From the NCBI GenBank assembly GCA_030141605.1, contig JAQGDQ010000432.1:128553-192552 (forward strand): DNA of 64,000 nucleotides. The letters run 5' to 3'. Under the pieces are notes generated by a model. The model searched no databases. It had not been told where the DNA came from and saw nothing but the letters and a program-made list of their open reading frames with translations. Shown here piece by piece: positions 53,801-64,000 of this stretch. Numbering within the stretch: the stretch's first letter is position 1; every line of letters begins with the position of its first letter. A program made the position numbers and the translations under genes. The stretch comes from Tubiluchus corallicola (taxonomy: Eukaryota; Priapulida; Priapulimorpha; Priapulimorphida; Tubiluchidae).

Positions 53801-56800
53801 TTGTACTCTTTCAATTTGAACCTTATACTGTATTTTTCTTGTCAATCGTATGCTCTTTTATGTGAGTTGTTTTTAGATAACAAGAAAGTTTCGTGATGAA
53901 GGACGGCCGAGATTTGGCTTATTGAGAGGGAAAGAGTTTTGTATGAAAGGTAAAGCATCTATTTGTTATCATGACTAACGCTCATGATTAACTCTCTTGG
54001 CTAACTCTCTTGTTAGAGAAAAAAGTAATATTAATAGTACTAATGACAATACTGAATTCGGCGATTTCATTTACGATACCTCAGTTTTGAAAATGCCAGT
54101 GTAACATTGGATTGCCTACAATCTGTAGTTAAATATTTTAAAATAAACATTCCGCAGTTTAAACTATAGTGAACTTCTCCCATTGAATTTTTGTACAGAC
54201 ATCTTTTTTTAACTAAAATTTTCACTGTTGGCTTTACAATGCTGCATGTTACATCTTTTTATCTTCTTAGATTTATACACATTTGATGCAAGCGAAGAAG
54301 ATGCCGCTGCCACTTATAACGCCATTTGTTCTGCCTATGAAAGGATCTTGACAAAACTTGCTGTGCCGTATGTTAAAGGTTTACCTTTGCTGTCTCGAAA
54401 ATGTATAATTTTGGCTTTGCGAATTTTGGCAGCTATTTGCCTGAACTTTGCAATCACCATATGTGTTGCTTGCAAACCAAAAGCATAAGCAATGCTTTGT
54501 ATTGCGACTGCTTCATGACTCTACAGAGCAGTTACATTAATGTGCAAGATGAAAAATGCAAAGTAATAAATACGTTTGTAGTTAAAACACCACAATTTTA
54601 TTAAAACCTTTAATTTACATAGTTAAAAAATCAAGTCAGATTTTTCGACAGGCTTACTGCTGTCATCATCAGTGGTAAATTTTTACAAACATTTTTACCA
54701 CTGACAGCAGTAGGTTTTTCAAAACGTTTGACATGATTTTTTTAACTATCTAAATCAAAACTTTTAATAAAGTTGTGGTGTTTTAACTGTAAGTGTTTTT
54801 ATTACTTTGGATATTTCTTCTTGCACATTAGTGTAAGAGCTCTGTACAGTCATTAAGCAGTCGTATTTACACATTAAGTAGATATGTTAGTTATTTCTGG
54901 TTTGCTGTTAATAGTGTTTTTAATTATTTTTGCACACGAGTTTTTGTGATTCGTGGTAATTCTAAAAACTGCCTAGGCATTTGTTCTAATAAACACGTAA
55001 ACAGTTACTAATGTGTACCGCATATATGGTAGAATACATAAAGTATAATTGTACTGTTCACTACTCTGACCAGTCTATGTAAAAGCTTTTTAAAGTACTC
55101 ATTTCATTATTATAGTTAGTAACTAATCTTATACAATAGTCTTGTTATACGTGTTTAAAGGCATGCATATTAAGTTTGACCATCTTAAATGGCTTTTACT
55201 TGCAGTTATTGGTACAACTGGCAAGATGGGTGGTCAATATTCTCATGAGTTTCATTTGCCTGCCGAGATAGGTGAAGATAGGCTGTTTCTTTGCAGCAGG
55301 TAAGTTTCTATATCTCTAAATCTTTTATAAATTTATTTATTGACGACTTACAAGCCATACAATTACAATTGCAATTACAAGTTACAAAACATTACATAAA
55401 CAATGCAATACATTACAATGACGACTATGCAGACAAAACCCCACACGTGGTGTATAATCGTCAACGCAATACACAATAATAATAATAATAATAATGGTGA
55501 ATAGTATTTACAGTGGTAGTCTCTTTTGCAAGAAAAATCACTAGTAAGGTGATGTTTGACAAGCAATTTTAAATCCACTAATTTTTTGCACTTTGATTTT
55601 TACTTGTTTTTATTTACGTGTAGGTGTTCTTACGGCATAAATGCTGAAACTCTTATTGGTAAGTGGCTTTGATAATGTTCCTAATTTGATGGCATTATGT
55701 GTTTCGTGTTTTAGTGCATGTATTGAGATACAATACGAATAGTCTATCTGCAAATATTGCAGTGAATAGTATGTCCACGCGTGCAGTGGCACACATTAAA
55801 TCATGGCTGGTTCAAGTTTCAACTGTAACAAAAAATATAAAAGTAAAAAAACCTTTATATTTTTATCTTAGAATATATAAAAAATCTTAGAATGTTACTT
55901 AAATGAAAAAGTAACATTCTAAGATTATTTTTATGACATTTTTTCATTTCTGATTTAATGTTGATTGGTATCATAATGCGAAATATATTTTATATGTACA
56001 TAGAGGAACACTATGTTAATCAACTATTATGTATATACATATAGACTAACTTCGTTACATTCCCGTTATCTCGCCATACTCTCCTCTCGCCAAAAATTTG
56101 CCCTAGACGGACAGTGGCGAGATAACGAGGTTAGACTGTACATTATGTGAAAGGCTCTTTCAAAATGCTTATTAAGTACATTTTAGTTACGCCAAATAGA
56201 ACCCATGTTGTATGAAAACACTTGTGCTGTCATAGTGCTATATGCATTTGCATGTAACATTTGTGCCATTGGCTTTGCAGATAGTACAGATAATTTAAAT
56301 TGTCCGGAATGTGGAAGTGAAGTAGTGACTACTAAAGGAATAGAGGTACGTTAATTTCGCTGTTAATGAATCTTCCGTTCTACTGATTGCATTACTTTAC
56401 CCGTGAAGCAAGCAGTGTTAATAAATCTATTGTTTTTTAGGTTGGTCATACTTTTCTGCTTGGTACGAAGTATTCAAGCAAGCTTGGTGCTCTATTCAAA
56501 AATAAAGATGGCATGATTGAGTAGGTATATTAACATTAAACAATTGCAAAGATTGATGGTAACCATGATTTGATACAAATAAGAATGCGTTCTTTTGCTA
56601 GAATATATTCGATAATTTGTAGTCGTTCGAAATTGAATTACTAAACTGGAAATATTTTTGCACATCAATAAAAGAACTGTTTATCATATTTTCACACCTG
56701 AACCCATCTGCAATCAGTTTTTGGCATAAGTTGTTCATGTACTGCACACATTACTGATTAAAAACATTCCCTGAGGTAGTTTCGTCTCTAAGTATTGAAT

Positions 56801-59800
56801 TTCTGTCTGTCGGCAAGTTCAGACTAGCGAGTTTTCTCGCCAAGTAAACTCTCAAGCATATTAAAAACTTGCTGCGAGTAGAAAACTCCCAAGTCTGAAC
56901 GTGCAGTGAGTATACCTTGTCATATAAATGATTAACTTACCTGTTTGCTCATCTCCTGTACGATGTGAAAATTAAATTGTTTTTCCAATTACACTTTTGT
57001 GAAATGAACTAAAATTTCTGGAAAGTGTTTCAAATAGACTCCTTACTTGGAAAAATACACTAAATAACTATTTTTGATTTTTTTAAATTAATAATCCAGA
57101 CTAAATAATTTCATTACTTGAAAAATACAGTCAACCTCAGATATCAGGGACACCTCCGGACTGGAAAAAATCGTCCCTTATATCCGATGTCCCTTACAGC
57201 CGAAGTTGAGTCAGATGGGGTGTATATTTTCATCACGATTTCACAAGTTTTGATGCTCATTTCTTTCGTCCATCATGACCATCCACCGGCATTACCTTTG
57301 CCACCAACTAGTTACCCACATCATTACAGCCACAAGCCCCGACCGTAGTCCAAGGGAATACAGTCGGGCCCGCGCTTTTAGGATGTAAAAAATATTTGAT
57401 CATAGGATCCCTTACATGCGAGGTAATTTACCTGGGTTTCTATTACGCGGGGGACCTTAAGATATCTCCCTTATAAATGAAAGTCCCTTATATCCGAGTC
57501 CCTTATATACGAAGATTTTTATAAGGAAAAATGTTACGAAACATTGGGACCGGTGTTGGTGGTTCCTTGTAAGCGAATGTCTCTTATAAGCGAGTACTTT
57601 ATACCCGAGGTTGACTGTATACTAATTCATCACTTTTTCCCTTTTTTCTAATGAATAATCTCAAAGGCATGGTTTAGCTTTTTATTGCTCAAGCCTGCTG
57701 AAGTAAATCGGCTAATAATAAACCAATGATGTGTAAGACTCTGGGAAAATAACTATTTTGTGTCAACATTCCGTGTTGTTTTAGGCCAATGCAAATGGGT
57801 TGCTATGGTTTAGGAATGAGCAGACTGCTTGCCGGTGTTGTTGAAGTTCTGTCGACGGAAACGGAAATCCGATGGCCGCCATTGATAGCACCATATTCCA
57901 TATGCATTATTCCTCCAAAAGTTAGTGGCTTTGTTGCACCAGTCATACTTTAATATTCATAAATGTTCTAGATTTTATTGTTAAAAACAGCACAACTTTA
58001 TTAAGACTTTTACATTAAAAAGTTTAAATCGTGTCAAACGTTTCGACTAGCTGCTGCTGTCATCATCAGTGGTAAATTTACGAACATACAACCAGTTTAT
58101 ATAGGCGGAGCCTGTTATGCACTAATTAAGTAGTTAACAGAAGCCATATAGGTGATGAATAAACAGACTGGTAAAGAAATTGATATAGTAACAAATAGTT
58201 AAGCATTTGTAAATAAAGTTAAACGAATAGAATTGCTTTGTACATTAAGAGAAAGCTTCTTATGTACATAGATAAATTTTCTTTTATTAATAAGTCAGTA
58301 TCAGTTTCTTTTCTTCAGGTCTGCTTCATCATTACCTATTTGGCTTTTGTTAAATACTTAATTAGTGCATAATAGGCTCTGCCTAAATAAACTTTGTTGC
58401 TATGAGGTTTGCCAATTTACCACTAATGATGATAGCAGCAGCTAGTCAAAACACTTGGCATGATTTTAACTTTTAACTTTTTAGTGTAAAAGTTTTAATA
58501 AAGTTGCGTTGTTTTTTAACTAGAAGTTGTAGTGTTTTAAACTATAAATATTTTTATGTGCTGTAATAAAAACTGGTTCTAGGTTTTCCTACGAATGACG
58601 AAAATCTTGTAGAGTTTGAGATGGCGAATCTTAATCCTGTAAGAATCAGGGTTGTTAAACCCAAAATTTATGATGAATAGAATTTGTACTTTTCATAATA
58701 GATGAGGGTTTGGATCCGATTCATGATTTTTAGCAAAGATGTCGTTACGTTAATTGTAAATTGGACCGTTTCTTCATTTCTAGAAAAATATAGATATTGC
58801 TGAATTGTGTAGCTGAAGTACCTGTTGTTTTACCTGCTAATAGTAGTATATGATTTAAACTTTTATTACGCTTTGAATTTTTACAGCCATTTAAATTTTA
58901 TTAACACAAATTTAAGTATTATATCATTTTATTAGCTACAAAGTATCCATTAACACCTTTAGTTGCATTAATACAATATTGATTCCAAACAAGTTTAATC
59001 CTGTTTTCATTCATTCTCATCAGGGGCGGAACTAGATGTGGCAAGCAGGGGGGGGGGCGCAAAAATTTTTTGGGAGGGCGAGGTATCCGAAGTGGTTAAA
59101 TAATGGTTAAGCCAATTTTTAACCCCTTTTATACTGCATGCAGGCCTATAATTAGCATGTGTGTAGGACGTTCTACCACAAATCACAAACCATATGATAT
59201 TCGACCCTCTGTAAAGCCCACGTTCTATAAAGGCACGTTGATATACATTTTGCCAAGTAGCCCGAATTACACAAATACAGTACTACAAAAAAAGTACTGC
59301 AAAAAAATTGTTTGTCCGATTTGGCAGGGGGGTGCAAATTTTGACAGGGGGCGCGCGCCCCCCTTCGCCCCCTCCTAGTTCCGCCCCTGATTCCCACAAT
59401 AAAAAAAACAAAAAATGAAGAAAAATATATTGCTTTGATGATTAGCTTACTTAGTTTTTTAGAAGCCTTTAGTTTAGTCGTGTTGAAATATTAGTCCAAG
59501 AGCCCGTGACAAAATAACCTCCTCATCAGGAAAGCGATTTTCGACCTTCGTATTTCATAGGTATGGGTATGGTATTCCACAAACGACTACTTCCTATGTC
59601 ATGGTAGTGGGGCTTTTAGGGTGTTTGCCCTAAAGCCCCGTTCCCATGACAAAAGAAGTAGTCATTTTTGGCATGCTGCACCCATATCTATGAGATACGG
59701 TGGTCAAAAATCGTGTTCCCGATGTAGTCATTTTTGGAATGCTGCACCCATATCTATGAGACACGGTGGTCAAAAATCATGTTCCCGATGAGGAAGTTAT

Positions 59801-61133
59801 TTCGTCACGGGCTCTTGGACTACATCTTTTGTAATGTTATTGCTAAATTATATAACAGTAACATCTGGCACAGTTTTTATACTGTATTGTTTTAGTTTCC
59901 TTTATGCCATATTTTACTTGTTTTTGTCCATGTATTGTTATATTTGTACATTTAGGCCGGAAGCCACGAGAAAGTTGCTGCAAAAATGGCCGCCCATTTA
60001 TTTCACACGTTGTCTCATGAATCAGTTTACCAAGATGACGTGTTACTGGATGATAGGAGTCACATGACTATCGGAAGGCGACTTCAGGAAGCCAGACGAT
60101 TGGGAATTCCTTTCATAATCATCACTGGCAAAAAGGTGATATATCTTTGCAGAATGCTTGAATGAAGTAATTGCAAAAAAAGTTTGAAAATTTTTTATGG
60201 CAAATGAGTAAAAAAACGTCCACATTTTGACCAATGGGATTCTTCCCATAAAAAGATGCACTAACCCCCCCCCCCCCTGCCCCCGAGATTCCACAGGGAA
60301 TATATCTAGACACTGTGGCAAAGAATGAAAGACACATGATAAAGTAACACTTAGCCAAGAGTGGACAGTAAGTGGAGAACCGATCGTAACAGATGTGAAA
60401 CCGTTAAAGTATTTACACAAAAAGAAATTTTGTAAAATCTCTAGCCATTTTCTGTCATTTAAAGTGGAAAAATAAAACAATTTCACGTAGACGTACATTT
60501 ATTCATAAAAATAGCGGTTATTTATAGGCCTATTAGACAAATAGTCTAAAACATAACTAAGAGATCAACCGTTCACCATTAGGATGGATGGCAAATTAGC
60601 TCTCATTGTACGTAAAAATTCATTTGTCCATCTGGAATTGCCAGTATTGTTCAGGTAGAAACTCTGGAAATGGCAAAAGAATTGACTAGAAAATATCCGT
60701 GTAATATCTCATTGCTTTAGGATTGCTACTTTTATTATTTGGAAATACTGTTTGGGGACACCAAAAAACTATGTGCCACTTTTTTGCAAGATACTTGGCA
60801 AATGTAAATGTACCATTTGTATGAAGTTGTGTAGATTGAATTTACATGTTATTATGTAAGAAAATGCATGAAAACTGGTTTTTCTCGGTTTGGACCAGTG
60901 TTCTCTTGCTGCATGTGAAATTTTGGACTTTTTTTTAAACAAAATCACTTAGGAAGCAACTGTAACTCACTGTTTCTAGTGCAAACTCAAGTACATGTAG
61001 ATTGAATCACAATTCTCAACTCTTTCAGGTGTTGGAAGCCATGCCACAAATTGAGGTTCATAGATTGGCAAGTGACAGCGTAGATTTTGTAACTCATAAA
61101 GAACTATTCGATCTTTTGGCTAACCGTTTATAA
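50866..61133 (+). CDS. PARS2: Mitochondrial prolyl-tRNA synthetase (13 exons, complete)
   Basis: It charges mitochondrial tRNA-Pro with proline. Exons are 50866-51018, 52115-52292, 53106-53179, 53668-53748, 53877-53949, 54271-54378, 55206-55299, 55624-55658, 56281-56345, 56441-56520, 57785-57920, 59956-60135 and 61029-61133. All introns are GT-AG and the frame gives 453 residues; human PARS2 has 475. Residues 1-30 are rich in Arg, Ser and hydrophobics and lack acidic residues, as expected for a mitochondrial targeting peptide. Class II motif 1 includes [11 protein letters not shown] (about 61-71). THEEA (136-140) is the proline-site region. Motif 2 is [17 protein letters not shown] (167-183) and motif 3 is GLGMSR (322-327). 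Four cysteines (252, 255, 273, 276) resemble a zinc ribbon also present in human PARS2. The anticodon-binding domain covers about 350-453. No bacterial-type editing insert is seen. Confidence 0.96.
51887..52045 (+). repeat. 53-bp tandem repeat, three units
   Basis: CGGTATAGTGCGAG-type units start at 51887, 51940 and 51993. They lie in PARS2 intron 1. The period is not a multiple of three, and the open frames across them are artefacts. Confidence 0.93.
54501..54867. mobile_element. Fold-back element in PARS2 intron 6
   Basis: Two arms of about 180 bp are inverted repeats of each other (for example ATTGCGACTGCTT at 54501 against AAGCAGTCGTATT at 54855), meeting near 54690. The inner arms hold CTGATGA-type motifs. 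The family is the same as 57980-58520. Diverged arms show that it is not recent. Target duplication was not found. Confidence 0.75.
54643..54672 (-). ncRNA. Hammerhead-like core in a fold-back arm
   Basis: Minus strand: CTGATGA, then a hairpin closed by GACAG/CTGTC, then GAAA. This is the order and spacing of the hammerhead core. Stem I and the cleavage-side helix are not clear, so activity is doubtful. The opposite arm has a decayed version (CTGACAGCAG and a degraded GAAA). Confidence 0.35.
55475..55495 (+). repeat. (AAT)n microsatellite
   Basis: Six to seven AAT triplets in PARS2 intron 7. Confidence 0.9.
56040..56140 (+). mobile_element. Short Tigger-like MITE in PARS2 intron 8
   Basis: The left end TATAGACTAACTTCGTTAC and the right end CGAGGTTAGACTGTA are inverted repeats with CGTTATCTCGCC and GGCGAGATAACG inside, and TA at both borders. 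The 101-bp size means a non-autonomous deletion product. Its right end matches 405-429. Confidence 0.7.
57126..57619 (+). mobile_element. Tigger/pogo-like MITE in PARS2 intron 10
   Basis: Ends TACAGTCAACCTCAGATAT and ATACCCGAGGTTGACTGTA are inverted repeats bordered by TA. Subterminal words such as CCCTTATATCCGA recur inside in both orientations. At 494 bp it has no transposase. It belongs to a different subfamily from 56040-56140. Confidence 0.8.
57980..58520. mobile_element. Fold-back element in PARS2 intron 11
   Basis: Inverted arms of about 100 bp (AACAGCACAACTTTATTAAG at the left, AATAAAGTTGCGTTGTT at the right) flank a middle part that is itself partly palindromic (ATGCACTAATTAAG against CTTAATTAGTGCAT). 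The arms match those of 54501-54867. A hammerhead-like core lies in the left arm and a decayed one in the right. Confidence 0.75.
58041..58069 (-). ncRNA. Hammerhead-like core in the second fold-back element
   Basis: Minus strand: CTGATGA, a hairpin with GAC/GTC and AGC/GCT pairs, then GAAAC. The core residues are intact. The partner on the other arm (about 58427-58452, plus strand) has CTAATGA and CAAA instead, so it is decayed. Stem I complementarity was not found. Confidence 0.4.
59021..59389 (+). mobile_element. hAT-like MITE in PARS2 intron 11
   Basis: Terminal inverted repeats CAGGGGCGGAACTAG and CTAGTTCCGCCCCTG are typical of hAT elements. The 8-bp flanks ATTCTCAT (59013-59020) and ATTCCCAC (59390-59397) agree in six of eight bases, as expected for an old 8-bp target duplication. 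G and C runs lie next to both ends. No transposase is encoded in the 369 bp. Confidence 0.85.
59492..59822 (+). mobile_element. MITE with TA borders and nested hairpin in PARS2 intron 11
   Basis: TAGTCCAAGAGCCCGTGAC at the left and GTCACGGGCTCTTGGACTA at the right are perfect inverted repeats. Inside lies a hairpin around GGGCTTTAGGG/CCCTAAAGCCC and a tandem duplication of about 65 bp (GTAGTCATTTTTGG units at about 59660 and 59725). The near-perfect ends suggest a fairly young insertion. The superfamily is uncertain; TA borders suggest Tc1-mariner-like or a related group. Confidence 0.85.
60264..60288 (+). repeat. Poly-C run in PARS2 intron 12
   Basis: A run of ten or more C bases followed by TGCCCCC. 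Simple repeat. Confidence 0.85.
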
Positions 61134-62199
61134 CGTAAAATAAACCTAGGGGAAAATGCATCGATGCCGATGTTCACGAATAAACAGCAAGATGCGGCAG
61201 TTCTACGAGGAGGCAAAGTGAAGCGCCCTTTGTGTTAACAGTGACAGGCTAGGTGTGGTAGCATTGAAATGTGAAGTGTAAAAAGCAATGCAACTCAAAA
61301 ACTAACACACTTAACTGGCCTTAACATGTAGGTGGCAGCACCTATGTAAACTTACCTGTAATTTTACCTGTGAAGTTGTAAATTAGGTTGAGCCTCACTA
61401 AACACGCTCACAGAAGCCTCAGCAAATGTTAAATAATGTTTAGATAAATGTTCAAGTAATTATTTGTGGGCGTCTCTAGCTGATTTGCTATAAACCAGTA
61501 TGACGTTCCAAAGATGTATCAAGTTGTTATAGCCGCACAATGTGAGTAATGTTTACTTTTATTGTCTTAAATTATAATAATTAGATCATTATACATTTGT
61601 AAGCAGTGAAAGCAGTCAAATTTATTATTTTCATTTTTTTATATATACAGAAATAAAGATTTCTGAGAATACCATATGCTATGAAGGAAATTCTTTTGTG
61701 TTCCCGTCACACCACACACTCTGGGAAGTTAGGCTGCTCATCTTAATGTTTGCGAAAAATCTTAGGATTTAGTTTTAGTGTTTTGAGCAATCAGTAAAAT
61801 CACTTTAAAGTCACTATCACGTCACTTCTGGACTCTTTCATCTTGAATTCCATTTTTTCCACTAATGACGTAATTCGTTGAGTAAAAAAAGGCAATGCAC
61901 TATCAGTTTAAAACGGATAGCTAATTTTGTGATTACTTTGCATGAACATTAGGAAAGCTGTAAAAGTTCAGATTAGTTTAAGCAGTGTTCACTTACTAAG
62001 CAGTGTTCACTTACGGAAAGCTACGATGGACTTACAAAAAGTCACAAACTCCACCAGTTACATCATCATAATTTTCAAGTGAATAGCATATACCACCAAC
62101 GCTGAAAATTTCTATACAGTAGTAGTGTAAATTAACTATGCCTTATAGACAGTTTTTTTGTTTATATTTTTCTGTTTAAATGATAACAGTAAAATAATC
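61134..62199. other. PARS2 3' UTR and downstream spacer
   Basis: Apart from the two AATAAA signals and a short direct repeat (AAGCAGTGTTCACTTAC near 61980-62015), nothing is recognised. Confidence 0.5.
61139..61144 (+). terminator. Candidate polyadenylation signal of PARS2
   Basis: AATAAA lies six bases after the stop codon. A second AATAAA at 61652-61657 would give a more usual 3' UTR of about 540 bases. Which one is used cannot be told. Confidence 0.4.
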
Positions 62200-62520
62200 C
62201 CAGCAAGCTAAATGACTTGTCCTTTCTTTTAAACTTATTTGTATAACAGAAAATACTCTGACAACGATTCCAGCATGCTAAATGACTTGTCCTTTCTCTA
62301 AAACTTATTTGGATAACAGAAAATGCTCTGGCAATGATTCCAGCATGCTAAATGACTTGTCCTTTCTTTTAAACTTATTTGTATAACAGAAAATACTCTG
62401 ACAGTGATTCCAGCATGCTAAATGACTTGTCCTTTCTTTTAAACTTATTTGTATAACAGAAAATACTCTGACAATGATTCCAGCATTGCTAAATGACGTC
62501 CTTATTTGGAGAACAGAAAA
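62200..62520 (+). repeat. 70-bp tandem repeat, about four and a half units
   Basis: CCTTTCTTTTAAACTTATTT-type units start at 62221, 62291, 62361 and 62431 with exact 70-bp spacing, then a shortened last unit. Minus-strand frames across it are artefacts of the repeat. Confidence 0.95.
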
Positions 62521-63060
62521 TACTTTCACATTGAGATACTAAGAAATTGTGTAGCAAGTCAAGTTTTGAACCAGAGATCTTGTGTAAAAAGTGTGCATGC
62601 TCTGTTTAGCTGAGCTCCTTAACCACGTAAGAAAATTCTAGCTGATGATTATTGCGCATGCTGAAGTGGCACTTAGTACCAGAAACAACAGATTGTTGCT
62701 TTGTGTGTAAATTAGCGACTTTTTTAGAGCTCATAGCACTTAGCGAATACATGTATCAATAGAAAACTATCATGTTATGTGATTATTTGATTTGTATTTT
62801 CAATCGCACACTTACAAGTGGTAATATATATAAATATTGTGATTACAAAAATGTCTGGCTGTACTTATATAAAACAAAGACAAACTTTTGCAATACAAAA
62901 TGGTACACACATTAAGCATACATTAAGAAACACACACAACTTTTAAAAATACAATTAAATAGCACGATATTGTGGTATAAATCACATAATTTACAATTCA
63001 TTCGACAAAGACTAGCAAATCTAGTACAAGAAACAAAGACCGCACTAGGGTGATATCAAA

Positions 63061-63207
63061 CACAGATTGAGCTAACTATGTAGATGTGTTATACACACAT
63101 TTATATTATAACTAATTACGATTTTGCTATAAAGCACAGATTGAGCTAACTATGTAGATGTGTTATACACACACATTTATATTATAACTAATTACGATTT
63201 TGCTATA
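63061..63207 (+). repeat. 74-bp tandem duplication
   Basis: CACAGATTGAGCTAACTATG starts at 63061 and again at 63135; the two copies are nearly identical, so the duplication is recent. Confidence 0.95.
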
Positions 63208-63270
63208 GCGAAATCTTACTGCTTTTCTTTGACTTACTATTTATTTATTCTCCGCCACTTTAACGCTTAA

Positions 63271-63778
63271 TAACTCGTAAGCCTTGCAAGCTAGGGTCTC
63301 CAAATTCAGGGGTTTGGTAGCCCTGGGCGGCGGACGTACAACAGTCTAGCAACCAGTGACCACTGGTCAACGGGGAAGGGCAGTGGGCATCGGTCAGTTT
63401 TTCATTTAGGTAGCACTCCTAGGGCACTGCGGGGTAGATGTGCACCTGGAGTTTTAAAAAGTTGACAAGTTTTAAATCAACGAGGGAGGGGTCAAAATGC
63501 ACAATTTGGGGTCCCCAATTGGTGACCTTTTACACGCTGAGAGCTAGGGACACAAAACTCAGGATATACTCTCTGGGTAAAGTTAGCTACATATACGTGT
63601 GACCAGAATTGCCGGGTCAAAGGTCATGGAGAGGGCGGGTGTTCATTTATTTTTCTTGATGATCCATCTGCTCCCGTAGTTTTTGAGCTATGGCCACAAT
63701 ATTTGGCATGTTGCTAGGTGGTGTCGTGGCCTTGCACATTGCAAAATATGGAATGTGTGTGCAGGGCAAAATTTTTCG
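63271..63778. repeat. Unidentified repetitive-looking sequence of higher GC
   Basis: From about 63270 the base composition changes to a G-rich plus strand (for example GGGCGGCGGACG and GGGGAAGGGCAGTGGGC) and stays so to the window end. Phrases such as GGGTCAAAGGTCATGG recall dispersed or satellite repeats. The family was not identified and no coding region is supported. Confidence 0.4.
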
Positions 63779-64000
63779 CCAGGGGGCAAAAATCGAAAAA
63801 TGGGTGTTGGGAACAGAAGTGCAGTGAGTGTTGAGCAATGGTACCTTGTAGCATATCAAACTCGATGAGGCGGATCGAACGGCCCAGGTTACAATGAGAA
63901 TGGCTAATCTGCGAGCTCGCTAGGGGGAAAAAACCGAAAAATGGGGGTCGAGAACTGAAGTGCACCGAGTGTTGAGCAATGGTACCTTGTAGCACATCAA
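63779..64000 (+). repeat. Start of a tandem array with a 139-bp unit, cut by the window end
   Basis: CGAAAAATGGG and GTTGAGCAATGGTACCTTG recur about 139 bases apart (63793 and 63932; 63831 and 63970). The second unit is cut by the end of the window, so the array probably continues. Open frames on both strands follow from the repeat. Confidence 0.75.

Noticed and set aside
60043-60498. A 151-codon minus-strand frame
   Set aside because: It overlaps PARS2 exon 12 and the poly-C intron stretch, shows no homology and is taken as chance.

Overview
This window is AT-rich nuclear DNA from an invertebrate animal. Three genes are split by many introns with GT-AG borders. Between them lie short interspersed and long interspersed retroposons, small DNA transposons and many tandem repeats. 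A 5S-rRNA-derived SINE, CR1-like LINE tails and a zinc-finger gene with the Ikaros-type C-terminal finger pair all fit a bilaterian. The species cannot be named from the sequence alone. There is no sign of bacterial or organellar DNA.

Layout. Positions 3505-10239 on the minus strand hold a complete ten-exon gene for Elongator subunit 4 (ELP4). From about 10.3 to 32.1 kb no gene can be proved. This stretch holds a full-length 5S-derived SINE with target-site duplication (12.0-12.5 kb), a 2.7-kb array of an 81-bp satellite (18.9-21.6 kb), LINE 3' ends, a 32-bp minisatellite and two candidate promoter or first-exon zones (about 15.5-16.2 and 30.7-31.0 kb). Positions 32155-46970 on the plus strand hold the coding exons of an Ikaros-related C2H2 zinc-finger factor of 718 residues with eight fingers. 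Its 9.7-kb first coding intron carries repeats. Positions 50866-61133 on the plus strand hold a complete 13-exon gene for mitochondrial prolyl-tRNA synthetase (PARS2). Its introns carry several small transposons. From 61.1 kb to the end there are only tandem repeats and unidentified repetitive DNA.

The three genes do not form a pathway. ELP4 and PARS2 are both tRNA-related housekeeping genes: wobble-uridine modification and mitochondrial tRNA charging. The zinc-finger gene is a probable developmental regulator with the usual compact finger exons and one large low-complexity last exon. All exon borders were read by hand. In each gene they keep one continuous reading frame from ATG to stop, which is the main support for the models.

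The most interesting non-genic items are: a composite 1.04-1.08 kb element present twice, with piggyBac-like TTAA/CCCTTTCA ends and a 36-bp flanking repeat on one copy; fold-back elements in PARS2 introns whose arms hold hammerhead-like cores; the 81-bp satellite that is open in both strands; and a 3' hairpin shared by several diverged LINE families.
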